Assembly: GCF_039534915.1 (NCBI RefSeq)
Contig: NZ_BAAAWE010000001.1
Coordinates: 1,302,001-1,366,000 of the forward strand
Source: Streptomyces roseofulvus
GTDB lineage: Bacteria; Actinomycetota; Actinomycetes; Streptomycetales; Streptomycetaceae
Direction: 5' to 3'
DNA length: 64,000 bases
In this document: positions 32,356 to 41,115 of the stretch, piece after piece
Numbering within the stretch: the first letter of the stretch is position 1
Layout of the letters: each line of letters opens with the position of its first letter
The notes under the pieces: generated by a model
Databases searched by the model: none
What the model was told of the DNA's origin: nothing
Seen by the model: the letters and a program-made list of their open reading frames with translations, nothing else
Position numbers and translations under genes: made by a program

Positions 32356-34869
32356 GTGACCCTTATCGATCAGCTGCCGCCGACCGCCGACCCCGATGCC
32401 CTCTTCGAGGCCTTCTCCGCCTGGGCCGAGGAGCGCGGCATCTCGCTCTACCCGGCGCAGGAGGAGGCCCTGATCGAGGTGGTCTCCGGGGCGAACGTGA
32501 TCCTGTCGACCCCGACGGGGTCCGGGAAGTCGCTGGTGGCGGCCGGGGCGCACTTCACGGCGCTCGCCAACGACCAGGTCACCTTCTACACGGCGCCGAT
32601 CAAGGCGCTGGTGTCGGAGAAGTTCTTCGACCTGTGCAAGATCTTCGGCACCGAGAACGTCGGCATGCTGACCGGCGACGCGTCGGTGAACGCGGACGCG
32701 CCCGTCATCTGCTGCACGGCGGAGGTGCTGGCCTCGATCGCGCTGCGGGACGGCAAGGACGCCGACATCGGCCAGGTCGTGATGGACGAGTTCCACTTCT
32801 ACGCCGAGGCGGACCGCGGCTGGGCCTGGCAGATCCCGCTGCTCGAACTGCCGCAGGCGCAGTTCGTCCTGATGTCGGCGACGCTCGGCGACGTGTCGAT
32901 GTTCGAGAAGGACCTGACCCGGCGCACGGGCCGGCCGACCTCCGTGGTCCGCTCGGCGACCCGGCCGGTGCCGCTCTCGTACGAGTACCGGCTGACGCCC
33001 ATCACGGACACGCTGACCGAGCTCCTGGAGACGAAGCAGGCGCCGGTGTACATCGTGCACTTCACGCAGGCGCAGGCGGTCGAGCGCGCGCAGTCGCTGA
33101 TGAGCATCAACATGTGCACGCGCGAGGAGAAGGACAGGATCGCCGAGCTGATCGGCAACTTCCGCTTCACCACCAAGTTCGGCCAGAACCTCTCGCGGTA
33201 CGTCCGGCACGGCATCGGCGTGCACCACGCCGGCATGCTGCCGAAGTACCGGCGGCTCGTGGAGAAGCTGGCGCAGGCGGGTCTGCTGAAGGTGATCTGC
33301 GGGACGGACACCCTGGGCGTCGGCGTGAACGTGCCGATCCGCACGGTGCTCTTCACCGCCCTCACCAAGTACGACGGCAACCGGGTGCGCACGCTGCGGG
33401 CCCGCGAGTTCCACCAGATCGCGGGCCGGGCCGGCCGGGCCGGCTTCGACACCGCCGGCTTCGTGGTGGCGCAGGCCCCCGAGCACGTCATCGAGAACGA
33501 GAAGGCCCTCGCCAAGGCCGGCGACGACCCGAAGAAGCGCCGCAAGGTGGTCCGCAAGAAGGCCCCGGAGGGCTTCGTCGCCTGGAGCGACACCACCTTC
33601 GAGAGGCTTCAGACCGCCGAGCCGGAGCCGCTGACCTCCCGCTTCAAGGTCACCCACACCATGCTGCTGTCGGTGATCGCCCGTCCGGGCAACGCCTTCG
33701 AGGCGATGCGCAAGCTCCTGGAGGACAACCACGAGCCGCGCCGGAACCAGCTGAAGCACATCCGCCGGGCCATCGCGATCTACCGCTCGCTGCTCGACGG
33801 CGGCGTGGTGGAGCAGCTGGACACGCCGGACGCCGAGGGCCGCACGATCCGGCTGACCGTCGACCTCCAGCAGGACTTCGCGCTGAACCAGCCGCTGTCC
33901 ACCTTCGCGCTGGCCGCCTTCGACCTGCTCGACCCCGAGTGGCCGTCGTACGCGCTCGACATGGTCTCGGTCGTCGAGTCGACGCTCGACGACCCGCGCC
34001 AGATCCTCGCCGCCATGCAGAACAAGGCGCGCGGCGAGGCCGTCGGCCAGATGAAGGCGGACGGCGTCGAGTACGAGGAGCGGATGGAGCGGCTCCAGGA
34101 CATCTCGTACCCGAAGCCGCTGGAGGAGCTGCTCTGGCACGCGTACAACGTGTACCGGAAGTCGCACCCGTGGGTCGGCGACCACCCGGTGTCGCCGAAG
34201 TCCGTCATCCGTGACATGTACGAACGGGCCCTGACCTTCACCGAGTTCACCTCGCACTACGAGCTGGCCCGGACCGAGGGCATCGTGCTGCGCTACCTGG
34301 CGAGCGCGTACAAGGCGCTCGACCACACCATCCCGGACGACCTGAAGACGGAGGACCTGGAGGACCTGATCGCCTGGCTGGGCGAGCTGGTGCGCCAGGT
34401 GGACTCCTCGCTGCTCGACGAGTGGGAGCAGCTGGCCAACCCGGAGGTCCAGACGGCCGAGGAGGCACAGGAGAAGGCCGACCAGGTCAAGCCGGTCACG
34501 GCGAACGCCCGCGCCTTCCGGGTGCTGGTGCGCAACGCGATGTTCCGGCGGGTGGAGCTGGCGGCGCTCGACAAGGTCGGCGAGCTGGGCGAGCTGGACG
34601 CCGAGTCCGGCTGGGACGCGGACGCGTGGGGCGAGGCGATGGACGCGTACTGGGACGAGTACGACGACCTCGGCACCGGTCCGGACGCGCGCGGCCCGAA
34701 GCTGCTCGCCATCGAGGAGGACCCGGCGCACGGTCTGTGGCGCGTCCGGCAGACCTTCGCCGACCCGAACGGCGACCATGACTGGGGTATCAGCGCGGAG
34801 GTGGACCTGGCGGCCTCCGACGAGGAGGGCCGGGCGGTCGTCCGCGTGACGTCGGTCGGACAGCTGTAG
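32356..34869 (+). CDS. Ski2-like DEAD/DEAH RNA helicase with DUF3516
   Basis: An 837-residue superfamily 2 helicase. Walker A TPTGSGKS (about residue 53), Walker B/motif II DEFH (about 143; a DExH variant), motif III SAT, and motif VI QIAGRAGRAGFDTAGF are in order in the first 400 residues. The rest is the DUF3516 region of actinobacterial Ski2/Mtr4-like proteins. It is likely to act in RNA processing or turnover. GTG 32356. It is followed 18 bp later by the thioesterase gene; the RNA ligase lies just beyond on the other strand. Confidence 0.92.
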   Translation: MTLIDQLPPTADPDALFEAFSAWAEERGISLYPAQEEALIEVVSGANVILSTPTGSGKSLVAAGAHFTALANDQVTFYTAPIKALVSEKFFDLCKIFGTENVGMLTGDASVNADAPVICCTAEVLASIALRDGKDADIGQVVMDEFHFYAEADRGWAWQIPLLELPQAQFVLMSATLGDVSMFEKDLTRRTGRPTSVVRSATRPVPLSYEYRLTPITDTLTELLETKQAPVYIVHFTQAQAVERAQSLMSINMCTREEKDRIAELIGNFRFTTKFGQNLSRYVRHGIGVHHAGMLPKYRRLVEKLAQAGLLKVICGTDTLGVGVNVPIRTVLFTALTKYDGNRVRTLRAREFHQIAGRAGRAGFDTAGFVVAQAPEHVIENEKALAKAGDDPKKRRKVVRKKAPEGFVAWSDTTFERLQTAEPEPLTSRFKVTHTMLLSVIARPGNAFEAMRKLLEDNHEPRRNQLKHIRRAIAIYRSLLDGGVVEQLDTPDAEGRTIRLTVDLQQDFALNQPLSTFALAAFDLLDPEWPSYALDMVSVVESTLDDPRQILAAMQNKARGEAVGQMKADGVEYEERMERLQDISYPKPLEELLWHAYNVYRKSHPWVGDHPVSPKSVIRDMYERALTFTEFTSHYELARTEGIVLRYLASAYKALDHTIPDDLKTEDLEDLIAWLGELVRQVDSSLLDEWEQLANPEVQTAEEAQEKADQVKPVTANARAFRVLVRNAMFRRVELAALDKVGELGELDAESGWDADAWGEAMDAYWDEYDDLGTGPDARGPKLLAIEEDPAHGLWRVRQTFADPNGDHDWGISAEVDLAASDEEGRAVVRVTSVGQL

Positions 34870-34887
34870 AGGAGTCGGAGGAGTTCC

Positions 34888-35757
34888 GTGGTGACCAATC
34901 CCGCCGAGAGGCTCGTGGACCTGCTCGACCTGGAGCAGATCGAGGTCAACATCTTCCGCGGCCGCAGCCCGCAGGAGTCGCTGCAACGGGTCTTCGGCGG
35001 GCAGGTCGCCGGGCAGGCCCTGGTCGCGGCCGGCCGAACCGTGGACGCGGGCCGGCCGGTGCACTCGCTGCACGCCTACTTCCTGCGGCCGGGCCGGCCG
35101 GGCGTGCCGATCGTCTACCAGGTGGAGCGGGTGCGGGACGGGCGGTCGTTCACGACCCGCCGCGTCACGGCCGTCCAGGAGGGCCGGACGATCTTCAATC
35201 TGACGGCCTCGTTCCACCTCCCGGAGGAGGCGGGCTTCGAGCACCAGCTGCCGCCGCGGCACCTGGTGGACCCGGAGAGCCTGCCGAAGCTGGCGGACGA
35301 GATCCGCGACCACCTCGGGGCGCTGCCGGAGGCGCTGGAGCGGATGGCCCGCCGCCAGCCCTTCGACATCCGGTACGTCGACCGGCTGCGCTGGACGAAG
35401 GACGAGGTCAAGGACGCCGACCCGCGCAGCGCGGTGTGGATGCGGGCCGTCGGGCCGCTCGGCGACGACCCGCTGGTGCACACCTGCGCGGTGACGTACG
35501 CCTCCGACATGACCCTGCTCGATGCCGTACGCATCCCGGTCGAACCGCTGTGGGGCCCGCGGGGCTTCGACATGGCGTCGCTGGACCACGCGATGTGGTT
35601 CCACCGTCCGTTCCGCGCGGACGAGTGGTTCCTGTACGAGCAGGAGTCCCCGGTCGCGACCGGCGGCCGGGGACTGGCCCGGGGCCGGATCTACGACCGG
35701 GACGGGCGGATGCTCGTGTCGGTGGTCCAGGAGGGCCTGTTCCGCTCCCTGGGCTGA
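34888..35757 (+). CDS. Acyl-CoA thioesterase II (TesB-like)
   Basis: A 289-residue double-hotdog thioesterase. The N-terminal hotdog has LEQIEVNIFRGRSPQESLQRVFGGQVAGQALVAA and HSLHAYFLRPG; the C-terminal one has LDHAMWFHRPFRADEWFLYEQESP and GGRGLARGRIYDRDGR. The catalytic D/T/Q set of TesB is in place (D in SLDHAMW). It hydrolyses medium- and long-chain acyl-CoA. GTG 34888 with GGAGGAG upstream; a second GTG follows directly. It probably shares a transcript with the helicase. Confidence 0.92.
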   Translation: MVTNPAERLVDLLDLEQIEVNIFRGRSPQESLQRVFGGQVAGQALVAAGRTVDAGRPVHSLHAYFLRPGRPGVPIVYQVERVRDGRSFTTRRVTAVQEGRTIFNLTASFHLPEEAGFEHQLPPRHLVDPESLPKLADEIRDHLGALPEALERMARRQPFDIRYVDRLRWTKDEVKDADPRSAVWMRAVGPLGDDPLVHTCAVTYASDMTLLDAVRIPVEPLWGPRGFDMASLDHAMWFHRPFRADEWFLYEQESPVATGGRGLARGRIYDRDGRMLVSVVQEGLFRSLG

Positions 35758-35761
35758 CGGG

Positions 35762-36832
35762 TCACTCGTACTCGGTGCCGCCCTTGCGGGTCAGGTAGGC
35801 CGGGCTGACCGCCTTGGCGACGGCCCGGCCGCCGGTGACGGGGCTGTACCGCTCCACGGCCGGGCGGACGACCACGCCCTCCCGGAGGTGGGCGGAGCGG
35901 CCGGAGACGGTCTCGGCGCCGCTCGCGTGGGCGAGGACGGTGCCGAGGTCGTACGGGCCCTCGTACAGGCGCGGGACGAGCGGGACCTCGCCCGGCTCCA
36001 GGACGTCCGCCGGGTCGAGCCAGCGGACCTGGCCGTCGATCTCGGCGGACACGTCGAACAGCGCGTAGCCGACGGCCTCGCGGCGGGCGTCGGCGCCGTA
36101 CGCCAGGTCCTGGACGCCGGAGCCGTACACCTCCCCGAAGAGGCCGACGCGGGTGGCGCCGAGCCGGGCGGCGAGCCGCTCGGCGACGGCGGGCAGCCCG
36201 TGCGCGTGGACCGCGCGCCAGTACAGGTTGCGCGGGTCTTCCTGGAGGGCGAGCCCCTTGGCGCCGAAGCCCTTGGACGAGACGTGGACGCGGCCCCCGT
36301 CGGCGACGTAGGTGAGCAGGCAGGCCGTGCCGTGGATCTTCTCGGTGAGGACGACCCGCTCGCCGGGCTCGAACACGTCGGGGTAGCGGTGCAGGTTCTC
36401 GATGTCCACCCAGGGCAGCAGGTCGGGCGCGGCCTCGACGTCGCCGCTCATGGTCGGCGGGATCGGCGGCACCCACTTGGTGATCCCGAGCAGTTCCGCG
36501 AAGTCCGTGCCGTCGGCGGCGGCCCGCTCCAGGTCGACCCCGGCGAGGGCGCCCGGCCGGCAGACGATCCCCTGCGACAGCTCCCCGCGCAGCCGCACCG
36601 CCTTCACCCGGTCCGACTCCTTCCCCGCCAGCCGGCCGGTGAGCCCCAGCCCGTCGACGAGGGCGGCGGGCAGCACGGCCTGCTCCGGGATGTAGACGGC
36701 GGTGTCGCCGGTGCGGTAGGCGCCCTTGGCGACGACGGCCCGGTAGAGCCCCACCTGGGCCAGTTCGAGGGCGTCGGCGTTCGGGTGCGGGTGGACGGTG
36801 AGGACTTCGGCGGTGACGCGCAGGGTGGACAT
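35762..36832 (-). CDS. ATP-dependent RNA ligase, DraRnl (Rnl5) type
   Basis: A 356-residue ligase. The N-terminal OB-like domain begins with VTAEVLTVHPHPNADALELAQVG, which resembles the tRNA-binding (EMAP) fold found in the Deinococcus radiodurans RNA ligase DraRnl. The nucleotidyltransferase motif I is TEKIHGT, with Lys165 as the expected AMP-accepting residue. Later motifs include GLFGEVYGSGVQDLAYG and EGVVVRP (motif IV-like). This family seals nicks with a 3'-OH RNA strand. It is convergent with the thioesterase, five bases apart. The call is from motif layout. Confidence 0.8.
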   Translation of the reverse strand: MSTLRVTAEVLTVHPHPNADALELAQVGLYRAVVAKGAYRTGDTAVYIPEQAVLPAALVDGLGLTGRLAGKESDRVKAVRLRGELSQGIVCRPGALAGVDLERAAADGTDFAELLGITKWVPPIPPTMSGDVEAAPDLLPWVDIENLHRYPDVFEPGERVVLTEKIHGTACLLTYVADGGRVHVSSKGFGAKGLALQEDPRNLYWRAVHAHGLPAVAERLAARLGATRVGLFGEVYGSGVQDLAYGADARREAVGYALFDVSAEIDGQVRWLDPADVLEPGEVPLVPRLYEGPYDLGTVLAHASGAETVSGRSAHLREGVVVRPAVERYSPVTGGRAVAKAVSPAYLTRKGGTEYE

Positions 36833-36953
36833 GGTTCAGGACTCCGGTCGCTGGGGTCTCGTTCTCATCGCGCCCCACCCTGACGTGCGGCGAAATCCGT
36901 GGGCCACCGGTTTTGACGCCTGGTAGGGTCGCGCGCCGCCCGCCCCGGCGGGG

Positions 36954-37169
36954 TCACTCCAGACCGGGGAGGGTGTCCTGGTCCACCTCGTGGCGGCGGG
37001 TGCGGATGTCGGGGGCCGGCGGGTGGAGTTTGGCGTCGCAGGTCGGGCCGAGCCCGGTGCGGCGGGAGTCGGCGCCGGTGAGGGGGCGGCCGCAGAGCCG
37101 GCAGCGGACCGGGCGCGGCGACGCGCCGGAGGCGGAATCGACCGCGATTGCCAGCGGTTCTTCACTCAT
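36954..37169 (-). CDS. DUF6011 small zinc-ribbon-like protein
   Basis: A 71-residue protein with a C-x-x-C...C cluster: CRLCGRPLTGADSRRTGLGPTC (Cys23, Cys26, Cys44), the hallmark of DUF6011. The pattern r-C-r-x-C-g-R-x-L-t-x-x-x-S-r-x-x-G-x-G-P-x-C is clear. The C-terminus ends QDTLPGLE. No Shine-Dalgarno is visible before ATG 37169; TAGGGT about 10 bases upstream could be a -10, making the message leaderless. Function unknown. It is divergent from the peroxidase gene. Confidence 0.8.
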   Translation of the reverse strand: MSEEPLAIAVDSASGASPRPVRCRLCGRPLTGADSRRTGLGPTCDAKLHPPAPDIRTRRHEVDQDTLPGLE

Positions 37170-37208
37170 GTTGTCATCACACCCTAGTCTCGACGAGGAG
37201 AGCCCCCC

Positions 37209-37691
37209 ATGAGTCTGTACGACATCCCGCTGAAGAACCTGGCCGGCGAGCCGGTCTCCCTGGCCGACTACCGGGACAAGGCCGTGCTGGTGGTGAACGT
37301 GGCCTCCAAGTGCGGCCTCACCCCGCAGTACGAGGGCCTGGAGCGGCTGCAGAAGACGTACGGCGAGCGCGGCCTGACCGTCGTCGGCGTGCCGTGCAAC
37401 CAGTTCCTCGGGCAGGAGCCCGGGACGGCCGAGGAGATCCAGAGCTTCTGCTCGACGACGTACGGCGTGACCTTCCCGCTGCTGGAGAAGACCGAGGTCA
37501 ACGGCGACGGCCGGCACCCGCTCTACACGGAGCTGACGCGGGTGGCGGACGCCGACGGCGAGGCCGGCGACGTGCAGTGGAACTTCGAGAAGTTCCTGAT
37601 CTCCGCCGACGGGACCGTCACCCGCTTCCGTCCGCGCACCGAGCCGGAGGCCGCCGAGGTCGTCGCCGCCATCGAGGCGCTGCTCGGCTGA
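37209..37691 (+). CDS. Glutathione peroxidase family (Cys type)
   Basis: A 160-residue peroxidase. The catalytic Cys35 (NVASKCGLTPQY) replaces selenocysteine; Gln69, Trp124 and Asn125 (WNFEKFL) complete the tetrad, and Cys81 is in the resolving position, so it is probably a thioredoxin-dependent enzyme that reduces hydroperoxides (Streptomyces lack glutathione). ATG 37209 follows GAGGAGAG. A 14-bp-stem terminator follows. Confidence 0.95.
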   Translation: MSLYDIPLKNLAGEPVSLADYRDKAVLVVNVASKCGLTPQYEGLERLQKTYGERGLTVVGVPCNQFLGQEPGTAEEIQSFCSTTYGVTFPLLEKTEVNGDGRHPLYTELTRVADADGEAGDVQWNFEKFLISADGTVTRFRPRTEPEAAEVVAAIEALLG

Positions 37692-37703
37692 GCCCCGCGC
37701 GCT

Positions 37704-37731
37704 CCGGTGCCGGGCGGCCGCCCGGCACCGG
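37704..37731 (+). terminator. Terminator palindrome after the peroxidase gene
   Basis: CCGGTGCCGGGCGG followed directly by CCGCCCGGCACCGG: a perfect 28-bp palindrome 13 bases after the stop. The following 155 bases contain no gene; the element GTGGGTTCGATCCGCAC there resembles a tRNA T-arm but no tRNA is present. Confidence 0.75.
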
Positions 37732-37886
37732 GCCTGGGGTACGATCATCGGGCTCTGCACACGGCGACCGGAGGAGGTGGGTTCGATCCGCACCACGCAG
37801 GCAGGACGCTCCCTCTCGGCGGCCGTGCGACCGACCCGGTCGTAGCGGACCGCGGGGGCCTCCGCACGGCTTCCCGGAAGGTCTTC

Positions 37887-38678
37887 ATGCCGCTCGACCC
37901 CTCTGTCTCCCTCCGCTCCACCACCGTCTCCCGACTCCGCGCCGCCGGCTGCGTGTTCGCCGAGGACGAGGCGGAACTCCTCTTCTCCGCGGCCCGTCAC
38001 GCCGCCGAGCTCGACGTCCTCGTCGAGCGGCGCGCCGCCGGCCTCCCGCTGGAACACGTCGTCGGCTGGGCCGAGTTCGGCGGGCTGCGGATCGCCGTGG
38101 ACCCCGGCGTCTTCGTGCCCCGGCGGCGCACCGAGTTCCTGATCGAGCGGGCCGTGGCGCTGGCCGGGCCCGGCGCGCTCTGCGTCGACCTGTGCTGCGG
38201 CTCCGGCGCGGCCGGCGCGGTGCTGCTCTCGGCCGTGCCCGGCGCGCGCGTGTACGCCGCGGACATCGACCCCGCCGCGGTGGCCTGCGCCCGCCGGAAC
38301 ATCGAGCCGCGCGGCGGACACGTCGTCGGCGGCGACCTCTTCGCGCCGCTGCCGGACGCGCTGCTCGGCCGCGTCGAGGTGCTGGTCGCCAACGTGCCGT
38401 ACGTCCCGACCGAGGAGGTCGGGCTGCTGCCGCCCGAGGCGCGCGAGCACGAGCCGCTGGTCGCGCTCGACGGCGGCCCGGACGGCCTCGACGTGCTGCG
38501 CCGGGTGGCCGCCGAGGCCCCAGCATGGCTGGCGCCGGGCGGTCACCTGCTCGTCGAGACGAGCGAGCGCCAGACCGGCGCGGCGGTGGCGGCGGTCTCC
38601 GCGCACGGCCTCGACGCGCGGATCGTGACGTGCGGGGAGCGGTACGCGACGGTGCTCGTCGCGACCCGGGTCGCGTAG
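37887..38678 (+). CDS. PrmC/HemK-like protein-glutamine N5-methyltransferase
   Basis: A 263-residue SAM methyltransferase. The PrmC-like N-terminal region has LPLEHVVGWAEFGGLRIAVDPGVFVPRRRTEFLIE. SAM motif I is VDLCCGSGAAGAVL. Motif IV is NVPYVP (about residue 169) in place of the canonical NPPY. The Val replacing the first Pro is typical of a paralogous subfamily whose target is not established. ATG 37887 follows GGAAGG. It converges on the Mce-associated genes with only five bases between stop codons. Confidence 0.85.
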   Translation: MPLDPSVSLRSTTVSRLRAAGCVFAEDEAELLFSAARHAAELDVLVERRAAGLPLEHVVGWAEFGGLRIAVDPGVFVPRRRTEFLIERAVALAGPGALCVDLCCGSGAAGAVLLSAVPGARVYAADIDPAAVACARRNIEPRGGHVVGGDLFAPLPDALLGRVEVLVANVPYVPTEEVGLLPPEAREHEPLVALDGGPDGLDVLRRVAAEAPAWLAPGGHLLVETSERQTGAAVAAVSAHGLDARIVTCGERYATVLVATRVA

Positions 38679-38683
38679 CCGGC

Positions 38684-39397
38684 TCAGCGGCCGAAGGTGT
38701 CGAGGGACTCGACCAGCCAGGTCCCGTCACGGCGGACGAGGTCCACCGCGAACATCGCGCCCGCGTAGACGCCCTGGTCCTGGGCCTTCGTCCGCTGCTT
38801 CCCGGCGGTGGCGACGCTGCTCTGGTCGGCGTAGACCAGGACCCGGGCGCGGTCGCCGTCGATCCGCTCGACGGCGCTCTCGGTGACGGTCGTCGTGATC
38901 ACCGACTTCTGCTCGGCGGCCCGGGCCAGTACCCCGGCGAAGAGCGTCCGGTGCTGCTCGACGGCCTTGCCGGTGAGGAAGGTCTTCCCGGCCCGGGTGA
39001 AGGCGTCCGGGTCGGTGTGGTCGTAGGAGAAGAGGGCGGCGACGGCGGCGGCCGTCCGCCCCTTGATCTCGCTGGTGCGGGCGGGGTCGGTGAGGGCCGT
39101 GTTGGCGCGCGCGGGATCGTCGCGCAGCTCGCCGGCCCTGCTGTGCGCCCACCCGGCGAACCCGCCGAGCAGCAGGGTCAGGACGCACAGGACCACCAGC
39201 GGGGCGCGGTGCCGGGTCCCGCCGCCGGCTTCCGGCTCCTGGGCCCCGGACTCTTCCGTCACGGGCTTCGCCGCCGGTCGCCGCGCGGTCGGCGGCGCGG
39301 GCTCGGTCAGGACGGCGACGGGGGTGGTGGCGGCCGGCTGTTCGGCGCGGGCGCGGCGGCGGCGCTGCTGGTTGAGGTGGTGGCGGGGCGTCGGCAT
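38684..39397 (-). CDS. Mce-associated membrane protein (fourth)
   Basis: A 237-residue single-pass protein: basic, Pro/Ala-rich cytoplasmic N-terminus, a membrane helix near residues 66-85 (PLVVLCVLTLLLGGFAGWA), then an extracytoplasmic SnoaL/NTF2-like domain with AVAALFSYDHTDPDAFTRAGKTFLTGKAVEQ and ending TWLVESLDTFGR. This is the pattern of Mas proteins encoded downstream of mce genes, thought to stabilise the importer. It lies 57 bp after the third Mas gene. Confidence 0.8.
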   Translation of the reverse strand: MPTPRHHLNQQRRRRARAEQPAATTPVAVLTEPAPPTARRPAAKPVTEESGAQEPEAGGGTRHRAPLVVLCVLTLLLGGFAGWAHSRAGELRDDPARANTALTDPARTSEIKGRTAAAVAALFSYDHTDPDAFTRAGKTFLTGKAVEQHRTLFAGVLARAAEQKSVITTTVTESAVERIDGDRARVLVYADQSSVATAGKQRTKAQDQGVYAGAMFAVDLVRRDGTWLVESLDTFGR

Positions 39398-39454
39398 GGT
39401 GCGGTGTCCTTTCGGGTGCTGGCGGCTCTCTCGCGGGCGGTCGGCGTGGCCCGG

Positions 39455-39997
39455 TCAGCCGGCCGCGGCGCCGCCCACGGGGGCCTGCCCCAGGCCGCTG
39501 AGCTTCCACTGGCCGTCGGTGCGGGTGAGTTCGCCGAGCATGCGGCTGTCCTTCTCGGTGCTCTTGGCGTCCGGCGTGGTGACGGTGACCCGGAGGGCGA
39601 CCAGCAGCCTGGCCCGTCCGGCGCGGTCGTCGAGTTCGGTGACGGCGCCGGACAGCACCCGGGCCGTGGTCACCGTCTTCGCCGCCTTCACCTGGCCGGC
39701 GAACTCGGCCCGGCCGTCGACGAGTTGTGCGTGCAGTTCGCCGGTCGTGGAGGACTCCCAGAGGTCGAGGCCCTGGTCCACCCGGCGGTGGTCGAGCGTG
39801 TTGAGGTTCTGCACCGCCTGCTCCCCGGCGGCGAGCGCCCGGTCTCGCTCGGCGGCGTAGCCGGCGGAGTCGTCGTGGGCCGCGGCGTACCAGCCCTGGC
39901 CGCCCCAGGCCGCGAAGCCGCCCGCGGCCAGGGTGAGGGCGAGGGCCACGGCCAGGGCCGGCCGGACACCGGCGGGGGTGCGGACCGCGCGTGTCAT
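39455..39997 (-). CDS. Mce-associated protein (third)
   Basis: 180 residues with an N-terminal membrane anchor (PALAVALALTLAAGGFAAWG) and an exported domain containing AAGEQAVQNLNTLDHRRVDQGLDLWESSTTGELHAQL and a terminal DGQWKLSGLGQ. It is similar in layout to the 169-residue protein at 40606-41115 (both have x-L-N-T-L-D), suggesting duplication. The start is 27 bp after the preceding stop. Inferred accessory subunit of the Mce complex. Confidence 0.78.
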   Translation of the reverse strand: MTRAVRTPAGVRPALAVALALTLAAGGFAAWGGQGWYAAAHDDSAGYAAERDRALAAGEQAVQNLNTLDHRRVDQGLDLWESSTTGELHAQLVDGRAEFAGQVKAAKTVTTARVLSGAVTELDDRAGRARLLVALRVTVTTPDAKSTEKDSRMLGELTRTDGQWKLSGLGQAPVGGAAAG

Positions 39998-40024
39998 GGA
40001 GGTGCTCCCGTCTCCCGCCCGAGG

Positions 40025-40609
40025 TCAGCGGGCCTTGATGTCGGTGATCCGCCACCGGCCGTCCTGGAACCGGGCGGTGACGGTGAGCTGGGCCGCCGCG
40101 GCGGTGGCGGCGCCCTTGTCCCGGCGCGACACCTGGTCCAGGAAGACGAGGAGGCGGGCGCTGTCGCCGTCGAGTTCGATCACGCCGGTGCGGACGGCCT
40201 GGGTGGCGAGGGTGAGGCGCTGTTCGACCAGGCTCTCGCGGACCTGGGCGAACAGGTCGTGGTACTGGCGGGCGGCCCGGCCGGCGAGGACGGTGCCGGC
40301 GGAGCGTTCGGCGGCGTCGGAACTGGTGGGCGTGTAGGAGAAGATCCGGGCCAGGCCCTCGCCGACGTCGCCGCCGACGCGGGTGGTGGCGGCGGTGTCG
40401 GTGAGCGCCTGGTTGCGCGCCGACGGGGTGGAGCGGAGCTGGTGGGCTCCGTGGAAGAAGGCGGCGCCGGCGAGGAGGAGGGCGGTGACGGCGACGGGGA
40501 CGACCGCCCCGCGCCACCGCCGGCGGACGGTGGTCCCGGGATCGGTCCCGGGCTCGGGCTCCGTGGCGGTCCCGGTACCGGCCTCGGGCTCGTGCTCGCG
40601 CTCGGTCAC
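40025..40609 (-). CDS. Mce-associated membrane protein (second)
   Basis: 194 residues. The GTG start at 40609 overlaps the preceding stop (GTGA). An acidic Glu/Pro/Gly-rich N-terminus is followed by RRRWRG, a membrane helix (VVPVAVTALLLAGAAFF) and an exported NTF2-like domain (GLARIFSYTPTSSDAAERSAGTVLAGRAARQYHDLFAQVRE...RFQDGRWRITDIKAR). It closely parallels the 237-residue fourth protein, so the four accessory genes look like two related pairs. Confidence 0.8.
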   Translation of the reverse strand: MTEREHEPEAGTGTATEPEPGTDPGTTVRRRWRGAVVPVAVTALLLAGAAFFHGAHQLRSTPSARNQALTDTAATTRVGGDVGEGLARIFSYTPTSSDAAERSAGTVLAGRAARQYHDLFAQVRESLVEQRLTLATQAVRTGVIELDGDSARLLVFLDQVSRRDKGAATAAAAQLTVTARFQDGRWRITDIKAR

Positions 40610-41115
40610 TCGGCCTTCTCCGCTTCTGCCACGGGGACCGCGCTGAGCGCCGCCACCCTCCACGTGTGCTCGCCGGTGCGGTTCAGGACCGCCTCCAGGC
40701 GCTTGCGGTCGGTGGTCGGGGCGCCGGAGCCCCGGGGGGTGACGTCCACGCGTACGGTCGCGATGAGCTTCGCCGTACCGGCGCGGGTGTCGAGGGCGGT
40801 GAGGGCGGCCTCGGTGACGGTGGCCCGGGCGGAGGCGCCCACCGCGGGTGCGGTGCGGCCGAGTTCGGTGGCGAGCGGCCCGGTGGCGGCGTCGCGCCAG
40901 GCGGCGATGCCGGCCACGGCGCGCTCGCGGGTGGAGGCGTCGAGGGTGTTCAGGACGGTGAGGCGCTGCCGGCCCTCGGCGAGGGCGGTGTCGCGTTCCC
41001 GGCCGAAGGAGAGCTCCTGGTCCGTGCGGGCCTGGACGTAGCTCCAGGCCCCGGTGGCGCAGAAGCCGAGGGCGACGGCGAGGGCGGCGGCGGAGAGGAT
41101 CCCGGCCCGCTTCAT
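40606..41115 (-). CDS. Mce-associated protein (first)
   Basis: 169 residues with an N-terminal anchor (AGILSAAALAVALGFCATGAW) and an exported domain (LTVLNTLDASTRERAVAGIAAWRDAATGPLATEL). The ATG at 41115 overlaps the mceF stop by 4 bp, so it is coupled to the importer genes. Confidence 0.8.
   Translation of the reverse strand: MKRAGILSAAALAVALGFCATGAWSYVQARTDQELSFGRERDTALAEGRQRLTVLNTLDASTRERAVAGIAAWRDAATGPLATELGRTAPAVGASARATVTEAALTALDTRAGTAKLIATVRVDVTPRGSGAPTTDRKRLEAVLNRTGEHTWRVAALSAVPVAEAEKAE

Noticed and set aside
32302..35604. 1100-codon open frame antisense to the helicase and thioesterase.
   Set aside because: His/Arg/Leu-rich shadow of two well-identified plus-strand genes.
37775..37800. 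GTGGGTTCGATCCGCAC resembles a tRNA T-arm (TTCGATC loop).
   Set aside because: The stem has a mismatch, and no acceptor, D-arm or anticodon arm can be drawn around it.
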